Shown here piece after piece: positions 8,760-17,845 of a DNA stretch of 64,000 bases. Source of the stretch: Thalassospira lucentensis (lineage in GTDB: Bacteria; Pseudomonadota; Alphaproteobacteria; Rhodospirillales; Thalassospiraceae). The notes beneath the pieces are model-generated. The model did not search any database and was not told where the DNA came from. It saw only the letters and a list, made by a program, of their open reading frames with translations. How positions within the stretch are numbered: the stretch's first letter is position 1; every line of letters begins with the position of its first letter. Location of the stretch: NCBI RefSeq assembly GCF_032921865.1, contig NZ_CP136684.1:540501-604500 (forward strand), written 5' to 3'. The position numbers were made by a program, and so were the translations under genes.

Positions 8760-9796
8760 AGCCACCCCTTCCGCTTGAAATACCAAAGCGGAAGAACAGC
8801 CGACAGCACCATCAAACCAATCGCCAGCGGATAGCCAAACTGCCAGTCGAGTTCCGGCATAACCTCAAAGTTCATGCCATAAATGCTGGCGATCAGGGTC
8901 GGCGGCAGGAAGGCGGCGGCGGCGACCGAGAAAATCTTGATGATGTTGTTCTGTTCAAGATTGATCATGCCCAGCGTCGCATCAAGCAGGAACGTCACCT
9001 TGTTGGCGATGAAATTGGCATGTTCGGTGATCGACACGATATCGCGGGAAATGGTTTTAAGCCGCGTCTTGGCATCCTTTTTAAGCCGCGTCTGCGTCGA
9101 CAGAAACAGCCCCAGCCGATGCAGGTTCAGCAAGCTGTCCTTGGCCTTGCCCGAAAGGTTCCCGGCCCGCCCGATGCGGCGCAGAACCGCCCGGTGATCC
9201 TGATCATGGGCCGGGTCATCGGGATTGGCAAAAACGATGTTTGATAACCCTTCAAGGTCGGCTGCCGCCTGCTCCATGATATCGGCCAGCCGGTCAACAA
9301 TCTGTTCCAGCAACCCGAACAGAACCGCCTCGGCACTCGATGCCAGCGACGGGCTGCGATTGACCCGCCGGATAAAGGTCTTGAACGGCACCGGATCGGC
9401 ATAGCGCAGCGTGATCAGGGTCTTTTTGACCAGGATAAAGGTGATCGCGGTCGTTTCCGGCTCGTCACTATTGGCCTTGTTTAACACCGATACCGTCATG
9501 AAAAGCGCGCCGTCTTCGTCATACAACCGCGATGAAAGCTCGATCTCCTGCATTTCCTCGCGCGTCGGGACTTCGATATCGAACCGCTTTTCGATCTCGT
9601 GGATTTCATCATCGGACGGGTTCAAAAGGTCAATCCAGACCGGCGTGCGTTCCGCCTTTGGCGACTTTGCGACACTTTCCGCAGCACTGATTTCGCCCTC
9701 AACGGCATCGCCGCCGACCGGTGCAGCATCGTCCGCCGGTGCCGCCGTATCGTCCGACGGGGTCCGGGCCGGGGCAAAAAACTCGTTGCTGTCCAT
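8756..9796 (-). CDS. corA: CorA-family magnesium/cobalt channel
   Basis: 346-residue protein with a long acidic cytosolic N-terminal domain and two C-terminal membrane helices separated by the YGMNF selectivity motif (about residue 307), then the short FKRKGWL tail. CorA forms a homopentameric channel for Mg2+ in the inner membrane, gated by bound divalent ions. The first about 45 residues are an extra Ala/Asp/Glu-rich stretch. ATG 9796 is preferred over a GTG two codons upstream because GGAG lies 7 nt before it. Confidence 0.9.
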   Translation of the reverse strand: MDSNEFFAPARTPSDDTAAPADDAAPVGGDAVEGEISAAESVAKSPKAERTPVWIDLLNPSDDEIHEIEKRFDIEVPTREEMQEIELSSRLYDEDGALFMTVSVLNKANSDEPETTAITFILVKKTLITLRYADPVPFKTFIRRVNRSPSLASSAEAVLFGLLEQIVDRLADIMEQAAADLEGLSNIVFANPDDPAHDQDHRAVLRRIGRAGNLSGKAKDSLLNLHRLGLFLSTQTRLKKDAKTRLKTISRDIVSITEHANFIANKVTFLLDATLGMINLEQNNIIKIFSVAAAAFLPPTLIASIYGMNFEVMPELDWQFGYPLAIGLMVLSAVLPLWYFKRKGWL

Positions 9797-9949
9797 GGTC
9801 ACTCTCCATCCGCGCCAGATTACCGGACAGTACCGGGTACCGGTCTATTTGGGGCTTGTGCGTTTCATGTCATAGGCCCGAAGTACCCGTTCTGTCACGC
9901 GCCAAGCCATGACAAATCGGTTAAACGCCACCGGGGCGCGCCATCCCCG

Positions 9950-10708
9950 CTATTGAAACGGTAAAACCGTCTGAAACTCAAACGGATCAATGTCCGCATC
10001 GTTCCCGCGCTTTTCATCAAACTGCGTCTTGGCATAGGTAAGGAACTCATCCTTGCTGATCATTTTGTCAGAATTGGCATCAACCCCGCCAAACAGCAAT
10101 TCCAGCCGGCGGCTTTCGGTCCGCAGCCGCTGCCGGTTGGCCTCCGGCGATCCCGGCAATGCCTCAACCGCGGCAAATTCACGCCCCACCAGAACACTGT
10201 CGCCATTGATATCACGCCGCCGAAACATCCAGCTCGCATAGGCCGCCGCCTCGTCCGCACTGATCCGCCCGTCATTATCCATGTCGATCGGATGATATTG
10301 CTGCCGATACATTGTCACCTGTTCGGGAATGCCGGTTGCAGCAGCGCTCGCCGCATTCTGCTTTGCCAGCGCCTTGGCAATCGCATCCTCAAGCCCCGGA
10401 ATGGCCGCCGCACCCGTGCCGTTGGTGCCAGGGCCCGTCGGCACGCCCTCGCCATCCTCAAGCCCGCCCAGCCCGTTAAGCGCACCAAGCCCGCCAAGCC
10501 CGAACTGCCCCATCAATTGCGGATTGTTCTGCAATTGCTGCATGATCAGGGGCAATAACTGGCGCATTTCCGGCGACGTGACCTCGGGCGTGATTGTCGC
10601 ACTGCCCTTATCCATCTGAAGGCTCTGGGCATGCACCGGCGCCCGAATGCCAAAAACTGCCACCAGGGCACAAGTCATTAACAATATGGCAGCTTTTTTC
10701 CGCAACAC
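9950..10708 (-). CDS. Secreted EF-hand calcium-binding protein
   Basis: 252-residue exported protein. Starting at the GTG at 10708, which is preceded by AGGGA, it opens with a typical signal peptide (MLRKKAAILLMTCALVAVFG, cut after VHAQ). A low-complexity region with repeated Leu/Gly (FGLGGLGALNGLGGLEDG) follows. The C-terminal half holds EF-hand loops: DMDNDGRISADE fits the 12-residue consensus fully; DINGDSVLVGRE and DANSDKMISKDE are somewhat degenerate. It should bind Ca2+ in the periplasm or outside. The role is unknown. It is divergent from mraZ, with a 522-nt gap between them. Confidence 0.75.
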   Translation of the reverse strand: MLRKKAAILLMTCALVAVFGIRAPVHAQSLQMDKGSATITPEVTSPEMRQLLPLIMQQLQNNPQLMGQFGLGGLGALNGLGGLEDGEGVPTGPGTNGTGAAAIPGLEDAIAKALAKQNAASAAATGIPEQVTMYRQQYHPIDMDNDGRISADEAAAYASWMFRRRDINGDSVLVGREFAAVEALPGSPEANRQRLRTESRRLELLFGGVDANSDKMISKDEFLTYAKTQFDEKRGNDADIDPFEFQTVLPFQ

Positions 10709-10942
10709 TCGTTCCCTTCGCCTGTCCTGACGCCGCCCCGCATCAGGATCACCATCATAGCATATCAGCACGGACCGGATCGCGGGCAACATTGCCCCAT
10801 CAAAACCGATTAACGATCAAATGCCAATCCCCGAAGCCGGGATCGGTCCCCAAACCGGATCATCGCCATGTTGCGTGAAATGCCTCTACGTCATCCCGTG
10901 ATATCCCATGCAGGACAAAAATGGTCTGCGAATGGATTTGCA

Positions 10943-10978
10943 TGGGCGGGCATGGGGACGCGTGTGGGTTTTGATGGG
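10943..10978 (+). promoter_or_regulatory. Upstream TGGG array, possible distal MraZ-binding sites
   Basis: Four TGGG elements start at 10943, 10953, 10965 and 10975, so spacings are 10, 12 and 10 nt. They read in the opposite direction to the mraZ-proximal array. Two or three CCCA elements follow at 11017, 11027 and about 11043. MraZ is known to bind direct TGGGN repeats one helical turn apart; whether it uses these is inference. Confidence 0.4.
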
Positions 10979-11081
10979 CGAGAGCCGAAAATCACCCGGA
11001 AAACGGTTACTTTTGGCCCATTCGCACCCAATTCCGATATGCCCCAAAGCCGCAGGAAACCACATTATTACCCTATTTGAT

Positions 11082-11126
11082 CCCATCAATTCCCATTGAC
11101 CCCCATCAAAACCCATGGTACCCCAT
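11082..11126 (-). promoter_or_regulatory. MraZ operator: five CCCAT repeats at exact 10-nt spacing
   Basis: CCCAT occurs at 11082, 11092, 11102, 11112 and 11122, each exactly 10 nt apart. On the minus strand these read ATGGG, the TGGGN box recognised by MraZ in other bacteria. The array ends about 105 nt before the mraZ start codon. It is the probable autoregulatory operator of the whole mraZ-to-ftsW transcript. Confidence 0.8.
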
Positions 11127-11230
11127 AACTAGGCACATTTACGGTGTCATGCGGGGCATATCCATTTCGACGCGGAAACTGATCATTCTCTGGCGGTTCG
11201 AAATGGGTTTTTGATCAGGGGAATGGCGAA

Positions 11231-11752
11231 GTGCTGTTCACAGGAACGCACATTCACAAGCTGGACCGAAAAGGGCGCGTCTCCGTGCCCAAGCGGTTCC
11301 GTGCGACCCTGGAACGCGAAACCTTCGCTGGCATCTATCTGTATCAATCCCACAAGGAAGCCGCTCTTGAAGGCTGTGGCGAAAGCCACATGGACCGCAT
11401 TGCCGCGTCGATTGACGAACTGGCCATGTTCTCGGACGAGGCAGATGACCTTGCCGATACCATTCTTGGCGCATCGCACATGCTGCCGTTTGACGGCGAA
11501 GGCCGCATCATCCTGCCCCCGGAACTGATCGAATTCGCCCGCATCGAAGATCAGGTCGCCTTTGTCGGCCGTGGCCGCACCTTCCGCATCTGGAACCCGG
11601 AAATCTTCAAACCGCTACAGGACGCAAGCCGCACCCGCACCTTCAATCGCGGATCGACCCTCAAACTGAAACCGGCATCCGATTTCGCGCCGGGCAGCCG
11701 CCCCGCTGCCCCGACCGGCGAAATCGCCCCGGATGAAGAGGGAGACGCGTAA
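11231..11752 (+). CDS. mraZ: Transcriptional regulator MraZ
   Basis: 173-residue protein with two tandem SpoVT/AbrB-like MraZ domains. Domain 1 is FTGTHIHKLDRKGRVSVPKRFR (about 3-50). Domain 2 is around MLPFDGEGRIILPPELIEFARI (about 83-125). A disordered basic/proline tail follows. MraZ forms ring-like oligomers on TGGGN repeats and tunes the dcw operon. The GTG at 11231 has AGGGGA 8 nt upstream and places the conserved LFxGTH at the very start. The stop overlaps the rsmH start (TAATG). An array of matching operator repeats lies upstream at 11082-11126. Confidence 0.95.
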   Translation: MLFTGTHIHKLDRKGRVSVPKRFRATLERETFAGIYLYQSHKEAALEGCGESHMDRIAASIDELAMFSDEADDLADTILGASHMLPFDGEGRIILPPELIEFARIEDQVAFVGRGRTFRIWNPEIFKPLQDASRTRTFNRGSTLKLKPASDFAPGSRPAAPTGEIAPDEEGDA

Positions 11753-12735
11753 TGAGCATCCATGACCTAAGCTTCGCCACAGGCGATGGCCCGCACAAAC
11801 CGGTGCTGTTGCGCGAAGTTCTCGATGCCCTGTCCCCCGGGGCGGGCGAGATCATGGTGGACGGAACTTTTGGCGCGGGTGGATATTCCCGCGCCATTCT
11901 CGATCATGCGGACTGCGAACTTTACGCGATTGACCGCGACCCGACCGCCGTTGCCACCGGTAAGGCGATGGAAGCCGATTACGCCAACCGCTTCCACATG
12001 GTCGAAGGCTGCTTTGGCGATATGGGCACCCTTTTGCCCGCCGCTGGCGTGGATCAGGTGGACGGCATCGTCCTTGATATCGGCGTATCTTCCATGCAGC
12101 TTGATCAGGCCGACCGCGGATTTTCCTTCCGCGAAGACGGGCCGCTGGATATGCGCATGTCGATGTCCGGCCCGACCGCGGCCGATTTCGTCAATACCGC
12201 CGACGAGGAAGACATCGCCAATGTCATCTATCGCTATGGCGAGGAACGCGCATCGCGCAAGGTCGCGCACAAGATCGTTGAAATGCGCGCCGAGGCGCCC
12301 TTTGAAACCACCCTGCAACTGGCCCGCGCGGTCCGCTCTGTCGTGCGCAAATCCAAGGACGGCATTGATCCGGCAACCCGCACCTTCCAGGGGCTTCGCA
12401 TTTATGTCAATGACGAGCTCGGCGAACTTGAACGCGCCATGCAGGCGGCTGAAAACCTTTTGAAACCGGGTGGCCGTCTGGTCATCGTGACCTTCCATTC
12501 GCTCGAAGATCGCAGTGTCAAAACCTTCATGAAGGAACGCTCGGGCGATCCGTCGAAAATGTCGCGCCGCCTTCCGGGCGAGCCAGAGGTCGCAACCCCG
12601 ACCTTCACCACCATCACGCGCAAGGCCGTGACCGCGCAAAAGGACGAACTGCGCGCCAATCCGCGTGCGCGGTCAGCCAAACTGCGTGCGGTTGCCCGTA
12701 ACGAACAGCCCCCAATGACAGGAGGTCGCAAATGA
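11752..12735 (+). CDS. rsmH: 16S rRNA m4C1402 N4-methyltransferase RsmH
   Basis: 327-residue SAM-dependent methyltransferase (MraW) that methylates C1402 of 16S rRNA. It begins with the canonical HKPVLLREVLDAL, then the SAM-binding VDGTFGAGGYSRAIL, LDIGVSSMQLDQADRGFSF and the late VTFHSLEDRSVKTF block. Length is normal for the family. It overlaps mraZ by 1 nt and ftsL by 4 nt (ATGA), so translation is coupled. Confidence 0.96.
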   Translation: MSIHDLSFATGDGPHKPVLLREVLDALSPGAGEIMVDGTFGAGGYSRAILDHADCELYAIDRDPTAVATGKAMEADYANRFHMVEGCFGDMGTLLPAAGVDQVDGIVLDIGVSSMQLDQADRGFSFREDGPLDMRMSMSGPTAADFVNTADEEDIANVIYRYGEERASRKVAHKIVEMRAEAPFETTLQLARAVRSVVRKSKDGIDPATRTFQGLRIYVNDELGELERAMQAAENLLKPGGRLVIVTFHSLEDRSVKTFMKERSGDPSKMSRRLPGEPEVATPTFTTITRKAVTAQKDELRANPRARSAKLRAVARNEQPPMTGGRK

Positions 12736-13163
12736 CACGTGCCATGACCTTTATCGGGCTGTTTCTGACCATCGTTATCGGGGCGGGCACCTATTGGGTG
12801 TCGCACGAAGTCGAACGCCTTGAAAAACAGTATGCCGTCATTCAGTCGGACATCCTCAACGAACAGGAAAGCATCCACGTCCTCGACGCGGAATGGAGCT
12901 ACCTGAACAGTCCGCAGCGCGTTGAAACGCTCGCCAATACCTATCTCAAGCTTGATCAGATCACCCCGCTTCAGATGGCAAGCATCAATGACCTGCCTGA
13001 AAATGCCGATCTGCATCAATACCGTCTTGATAAATTCGGCGAGGCCGTGGCCTTCCTGCCGGTACCGCGTGCGCGCCCCGATGAACTGGCCCCGGACGAA
13101 GCCGCCGAAGCCATGATCATCAATTCCCCGTCGCTTGCCAGCGTTCAGGAGGGCGGAGAATGA
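12732..13163 (+). CDS. ftsL: Cell division protein FtsL
   Basis: 143-residue bitopic protein: one N-terminal membrane helix (about residues 5-24, FIGLFLTIVIGAGTYWV), a short coiled coil (SHEVERLEKQYAVIQSDI...) and a long acidic periplasmic tail. FtsL sequences diverge quickly, so the call rests on position between rsmH and ftsI, topology and the EWSYLNSPQRVETLA motif often seen in alphaproteobacterial FtsL. It bridges FtsQB and FtsWI. ATGA overlaps join it to both neighbours. The tail beyond about residue 95 is longer than in E. coli. Confidence 0.88.
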   Translation: MTRAMTFIGLFLTIVIGAGTYWVSHEVERLEKQYAVIQSDILNEQESIHVLDAEWSYLNSPQRVETLANTYLKLDQITPLQMASINDLPENADLHQYRLDKFGEAVAFLPVPRARPDELAPDEAAEAMIINSPSLASVQEGGE

Positions 13164-14878
13164 GCTTCTATCGTTTCTCATACTGGCTGCGCGGCGACCG
13201 CCCGGAACTGGGCCCTGATCAACGCGAACGTCACGCGATTGAAACCGCGCGCAACCGCATCTTCATTACCGGTGCGATGTTTGCCGTCGGCTTTGTCTGG
13301 ATTACCGCCGGTCTGGTCGATGCCACCGTTCTGCGTCAGGGCAACGAACCCGAAATGGCATCGGGATCGGACACCCGCGAACTCAAAACCGAACGTGCCG
13401 ATATCGTTGATCGCAACGGCATGCTGCTTGCGACGGACCTTCCGACCAATTCGCTTTATGCCGATGCCCGCGTGATCAAGGACCCGGTTGGCTCGGCCGA
13501 TCAATTGCTGACCGTCCTGCCCGATCTGGATCGCGACACCCTGATCCGTCATCTAAGCTCGCAAAAGGCTTTCGTCTGGATCCGCCGCAACCTGACACCC
13601 GAACAGCAATATGCGGTTAACTCGCTTGGCGTGCCGGGGCTTAATTTCCAGCGCGAAGAACGCCGCGTCTATCCGCATGGCCGTCTGTTTGCCCATGTGC
13701 TGGGCTTCACCGATATCGACAATAACGGCATCGCCGGTGCCGAACGCAAATTTGATAACGAACTGCGCATCAATAACGGCCCGCTGCAACTCTCCCTTGA
13801 TACCCGCATTCAATACGCGCTCGAGGAAGAAGTCGAAAACGCGATGAAGACCTATGACGCGGTCGGTGCGACCGGCATGGTCATGGATATCTATACCGGC
13901 GAAGTGCTCGGCATGATGTCGCTGCCCGATTTTGATCCGCACCGCCCCGGTCAGGCCCCGGCGGATGCGCGCTTTAACCGCGCGACGCTGGGCGTTTATG
14001 AAATGGGCTCGGTGTTCAAGCTGTTTAACACCGCGATTGCGCTTGAAACCGGCACCGTCAATCTCGACAGCATGTATGACGCCTCCCAGCCGATCCGCGT
14101 CGGGCGCTTCGCGATTAGCGACTATCGCGGCGAAAACCGCTGGCTGTCGGTGTCCGAGATCATCAAATATTCGTCAAACATTGGTTCCGCCCGCATCGCC
14201 CTTGATTTCGGGACCGAGACCCAGCGCAAATATCTCAAGAAATTCGGCATCCTCGACACACCACAGATCGAGCTGCCCGAAGTCGGCTCTCCGCTTGTGC
14301 CCAATCCGTGGCGCGAAGTGAACACCATGACCATTTCCTTTGGCCATGGTCTTGCCGTGACACCGCTTCAGGTCGTCAGCGGCATCTCCGCCCTTGCAAA
14401 TGGCGGCATTTTGCGCCCGGCAACGATCCTCAAACAGGACGGCGCACCGGCGGGTGAACGCGTTATTTCCCGGCAAACCTCGGACAAGATGCGGCGTCTG
14501 ATGCGCCTCGTCGTGACCGATGGATCGGGCAAAAAGGCTGAAGTTCCGGGTTACTTCCTTGGGGGTAAAACCGGGACGTCGGAAAAACTCGTGAACGGGC
14601 GCTATGTCAAGAACGCCCGCATGTCGACCTTTGTCGCCGCCTTCCCGATGCAGGACCCGAAATATGTGGTCCTGGTGACGCTGGACGAGCCCAAAGGCAC
14701 CAAAGAAACGTATGGATTTGCCACAGCCGGTTGGGTGTCCGCCCCGGCAGTCGGCAAGGTTGTGACACGTATTGCTCCCCTTCTGGGCATTGAACCGGCG
14801 AATGCGAAGGCGCCGGAGATTGAGCAAGCGCTGCATATCGACCTTCGCAAGGGGGAGCGCAAACTTGCGTCTTTCTGA
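13160..14878 (+). CDS. ftsI: Peptidoglycan D,D-transpeptidase FtsI (PBP3)
   Basis: 572-residue division-specific class B penicillin-binding protein. There is a membrane anchor at about 34-56 and a non-catalytic dimerisation domain (ADIVDRNGMLLATDL...). The transpeptidase domain has nucleophile Ser284 in SVFK, the SSN motif at 338-340 and KTGT at 470-473. It crosslinks septal peptidoglycan with FtsW. It overlaps ftsL by 4 nt, and its last 14 nt overlap the TTG-started murE. Confidence 0.96.
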   Translation: MSFYRFSYWLRGDRPELGPDQRERHAIETARNRIFITGAMFAVGFVWITAGLVDATVLRQGNEPEMASGSDTRELKTERADIVDRNGMLLATDLPTNSLYADARVIKDPVGSADQLLTVLPDLDRDTLIRHLSSQKAFVWIRRNLTPEQQYAVNSLGVPGLNFQREERRVYPHGRLFAHVLGFTDIDNNGIAGAERKFDNELRINNGPLQLSLDTRIQYALEEEVENAMKTYDAVGATGMVMDIYTGEVLGMMSLPDFDPHRPGQAPADARFNRATLGVYEMGSVFKLFNTAIALETGTVNLDSMYDASQPIRVGRFAISDYRGENRWLSVSEIIKYSSNIGSARIALDFGTETQRKYLKKFGILDTPQIELPEVGSPLVPNPWREVNTMTISFGHGLAVTPLQVVSGISALANGGILRPATILKQDGAPAGERVISRQTSDKMRRLMRLVVTDGSGKKAEVPGYFLGGKTGTSEKLVNGRYVKNARMSTFVAAFPMQDPKYVVLVTLDEPKGTKETYGFATAGWVSAPAVGKVVTRIAPLLGIEPANAKAPEIEQALHIDLRKGERKLASF

Positions 14879-16325
14879 ACTCATGGCAGGTGATCAAGCG
14901 GCACTTAAACATGCCGACGGACGGGACCCGAACATTACGGGCCTGACAGCAAACTCACGCACCGTGAAGGATGGCTATCTGTTTGCCGCCCTGTCTGGTG
15001 CCAAAACCGACGGATCGAAATACATCAATGATGCGATCCGGCTGGGTGCAGCCGCCATCCTTGCAAAGGAAGGCACCCCCAAACCCGCCGCCGCAACGGT
15101 TCCGCTGATCCCGGTGGAAAACCCGCGCCAGCGTTACGCGCAACTCGCTGCCCGCTTCTATGGCAAACAGCCGGCCAATATCGCGGCCATCACGGGTACG
15201 AACGGCAAAACCTCCACCGCTGTTTTCACCGAACAGCTCTGGACGATCCTTGGCAATATGTCGGGCTCGATCGGAACCCTTGGCATTCGTGCCGCCGGTG
15301 CGAAAATCCCCGGCTCGCTGACCACCCCCGATCCGGTGGCCCTTCATCAAAGTCTTAATGAAATGTCTGAAATCGGTGTCACCCACGTCGCGATGGAAGC
15401 CTCCTCGCACGGGCTCGATCAGCATCGCCTTGACGGGGTGAAAGTCACGGTTGCCGCCTTTACCAACCTGACCCGTGATCACCTTGATTATCATGGCAAT
15501 TTCGAAAAATACTTCGCTGCCAAGGCCCGCCTGTTTGCCGATCTTCTGGCCGAAAACGGCACCGCGGTTCTCAATGCCGATGTCCCGCAATTCAAAATCC
15601 TGCGCTCCATGTGCGAGGGACGCGGCATTTCGGTGATGTCCTATGGCCTTGCCGCCGATGATATCAAACTGCTCGAAGCCAAGCCCGATGCCACCGGCAC
15701 CAAACTTAAACTCGCCATCGACAAGGGCGAATATGGCGTGCATCTGCCGCTTATGGGTTCGTTCCAGGTGATGAATGCCCTTGCCGCCCTTGGCATCGTC
15801 ATTGCGTCGGGTGCCGATGTCGATGATGCGGTTGCCGCCCTTGAAAAGCTTGAAGGTGTACGGGGCCGCATGGAACTGGTTGGCAAAACCAGCTTCGGCG
15901 CGCCGGTCTTTGTTGATTACGCCCACACGCCCGATGCGCTTGAAACCGTGATCAAGGCCGTCCGCCCGCACGCCAAGGGCCGCATCATCTGCGTCTTTGG
16001 CGCAGGTGGTGATCGTGACACCGGCAAACGCCCGGAAATGGGCCGCGTGGTCAAGGAAAACGCCGATATCGCCATCATCACCGATGACAATCCGCGCAGC
16101 GAAGACCCCGCCAAAATCCGTGCTGCGATCAAGGCTGCCTGCGAAGGTGCGGTTGAAATCGGCGACCGGGCCGAGGCGATCAAACGCGGCATTGGTATCT
16201 TGCAACGTAACGATATTCTTATTATTGCCGGAAAAGGCCATGAAAGAGGCCAAATTGTCGGCGATACGGTTCTGCCTTTCGATGATGCCGCGGTCGCGCG
16301 CAACATCCTTCTGGGCGGTAACTGA
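14865..16325 (+). CDS. murE: UDP-MurNAc-tripeptide synthetase MurE (meso-DAP adding)
   Basis: 486-residue cytoplasmic Mur ligase adding meso-diaminopimelate to UDP-MurNAc-L-Ala-D-Glu. The ATP loop GTNGKTST is at 111-118; TTPDPVALHQ, the MEASSHGLDQHR block and the C-terminal DDNPRSEDP follow. The DNPR motif selects meso-DAP over lysine. The start is a TTG at 14865 inside the end of ftsI: it follows GGGGGAG by about 8 nt and gives the canonical MRLSELM. Longer frames upstream only read ftsI out of frame. Confidence 0.95.
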   Translation: MRLSELMAGDQAALKHADGRDPNITGLTANSRTVKDGYLFAALSGAKTDGSKYINDAIRLGAAAILAKEGTPKPAAATVPLIPVENPRQRYAQLAARFYGKQPANIAAITGTNGKTSTAVFTEQLWTILGNMSGSIGTLGIRAAGAKIPGSLTTPDPVALHQSLNEMSEIGVTHVAMEASSHGLDQHRLDGVKVTVAAFTNLTRDHLDYHGNFEKYFAAKARLFADLLAENGTAVLNADVPQFKILRSMCEGRGISVMSYGLAADDIKLLEAKPDATGTKLKLAIDKGEYGVHLPLMGSFQVMNALAALGIVIASGADVDDAVAALEKLEGVRGRMELVGKTSFGAPVFVDYAHTPDALETVIKAVRPHAKGRIICVFGAGGDRDTGKRPEMGRVVKENADIAIITDDNPRSEDPAKIRAAIKAACEGAVEIGDRAEAIKRGIGILQRNDILIIAGKGHERGQIVGDTVLPFDDAAVARNILLGGN

Positions 16326-16390
16326 TTGATTTTAAAACCAGCCACGACGCCAAAGATCGTGCTGGATGCGGATACGAAAGAAACCCAAAA

Positions 16391-17821
16391 ATGACCAAGG
16401 CTGTTTTATGGACGGCAAAAGACGCCGAAAAAGCCACCGGGGGCAAGGCAACCGGCAACTGGCAGGCGTCCGGCGTATCGATTGACAGCCGCAAGGCCGC
16501 CAAGGGCGATCTGTTCATCGCGCTCAAAGGCCCCAATTTCGACGGTCACAAATTCGCCCAGACCGCCCTTGATAACGGCTGTGCGGCCGCCATGGTGTCG
16601 GACACCAAAACCCTTGGCAATGGCGCACCAGCCCTTGTGGTCGATGATACGCTTGATGCGATGGTCCGCCTTGGCCTTGCCGGGCGCGAACGATCAAACG
16701 CCAAAATCATCGCGATCACCGGCTCCGTCGGCAAGACCGGCACCAAAGAGGCGCTCAAATACGTTCTGAACGAACAGGCCCTGACCCACGCCAGCCCCGC
16801 CAGCTTCAATAACCATTGGGGTGTCCCCATGAGCCTCGCCACCCTGCCGGTGGCGGCCGAATATGGCGTATTTGAAATCGGCATGAACCATCCCGGCGAA
16901 ATCAGCCCGCTGGTCAAGATGGTCCGCCCCAAGGTCGCCCTGATCACAACGGTCGTCGGCGCACATACCGAATATTTCAGGGACGAGGCCGAAATCGCAC
17001 AGGCCAAGGCTGAAATCTTCGATGGCCTTGATGCCGATGGCACCGTGATCCTCAACCGCGACAACCTGCATTATTTTGCATTGGCCAGGCGCGCGAAGGA
17101 ACTCGGCATCAAGAATATCAAATGCTTTGGCACCGATGCCATGGCCGATTACCGCCTGTTCGAAGCCAACATTGTCACCAATGGTTCTGCCGTGCGTGCG
17201 CGCATCGGCGGCCGTGACATCGAATATTTCATCGGCTGCCCCGGCGAACACTGGGTTCTGAACTCGCTTGCGGTTCTGGCCTGTGTTGATGCGATTGGCG
17301 GCGATGTGCTGCGCGCCGCACAGGATCTGGCCGATTTCACTCCGCCTGCCGGTCGCGGTGAAACCCATATTCTGCCGCTGCCCAATGGGGCAGACGGCAC
17401 CTATACCCTGATTGACGATGCCTATAACGCCAACCCGACCTCGATGATGGCAGGTCTAAGCGTGCTGGCCCAAAGCAAACCCGAAGGATCGGGGCGCAGG
17501 ATCGCGGTTCTGGGCGATATGCGCGAACTGGGCGATGCTGCGCAAAAACTGCATGCAGACCTGCATCAGCCGCTGGTTGCCCTTGGCATCGAACGTGTTT
17601 ATACGGTCGGCCCGCTGATGGCCAACCTTGCGGAAACCCTGCCGGGCGAACTCCATGCCGGCCATTTTGACGCCGCCGAAGACGCAATTGACCCGATAAA
17701 GGCCGATTTGCAGGCGGATGACGTGGTTTTGGTCAAAGGATCGCTTGGCATTTACGTTTCGAAAATTGTCTCGGCCTTAAAATCACCGGATGGCGCATCT
17801 GGCGCTGCATCCAAAAGTTAA
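16391..17821 (+). CDS. murF: UDP-MurNAc-pentapeptide synthetase MurF
   Basis: 476-residue Mur ligase that attaches D-Ala-D-Ala to the UDP-MurNAc tripeptide. Visible are SIDSRKAAKGDLFIALKG near the start, the ATP loop GSVGKTGTKE, NNHWGVPMSL and the IDDAYNANPTSM block of the C-terminal domain. It starts 65 nt after murE, the widest gap in this half of the cluster. Length is usual for the family. Confidence 0.95.
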   Translation: MTKAVLWTAKDAEKATGGKATGNWQASGVSIDSRKAAKGDLFIALKGPNFDGHKFAQTALDNGCAAAMVSDTKTLGNGAPALVVDDTLDAMVRLGLAGRERSNAKIIAITGSVGKTGTKEALKYVLNEQALTHASPASFNNHWGVPMSLATLPVAAEYGVFEIGMNHPGEISPLVKMVRPKVALITTVVGAHTEYFRDEAEIAQAKAEIFDGLDADGTVILNRDNLHYFALARRAKELGIKNIKCFGTDAMADYRLFEANIVTNGSAVRARIGGRDIEYFIGCPGEHWVLNSLAVLACVDAIGGDVLRAAQDLADFTPPAGRGETHILPLPNGADGTYTLIDDAYNANPTSMMAGLSVLAQSKPEGSGRRIAVLGDMRELGDAAQKLHADLHQPLVALGIERVYTVGPLMANLAETLPGELHAGHFDAAEDAIDPIKADLQADDVVLVKGSLGIYVSKIVSALKSPDGASGAASKS

Positions 17822-17845
17822 GACGCAGAAGGAACCCCCGGGGCG

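Noticed and set aside
11082..11126. Possible short tandem repeat (microsatellite)
   Set aside because: Only the CCCAT core repeats at 10-nt steps while the 5 nt between differ; this is the known MraZ box layout.
11096..11129. TTGACC and CATAAC as a dcw promoter
   Set aside because: Spacing of 22 nt is too long for a sigma70 promoter; the real start site was left unassigned.
14955..16253. 432-codon minus strand frame inside murE
   Set aside because: Antisense shadow of murE without any family pattern.
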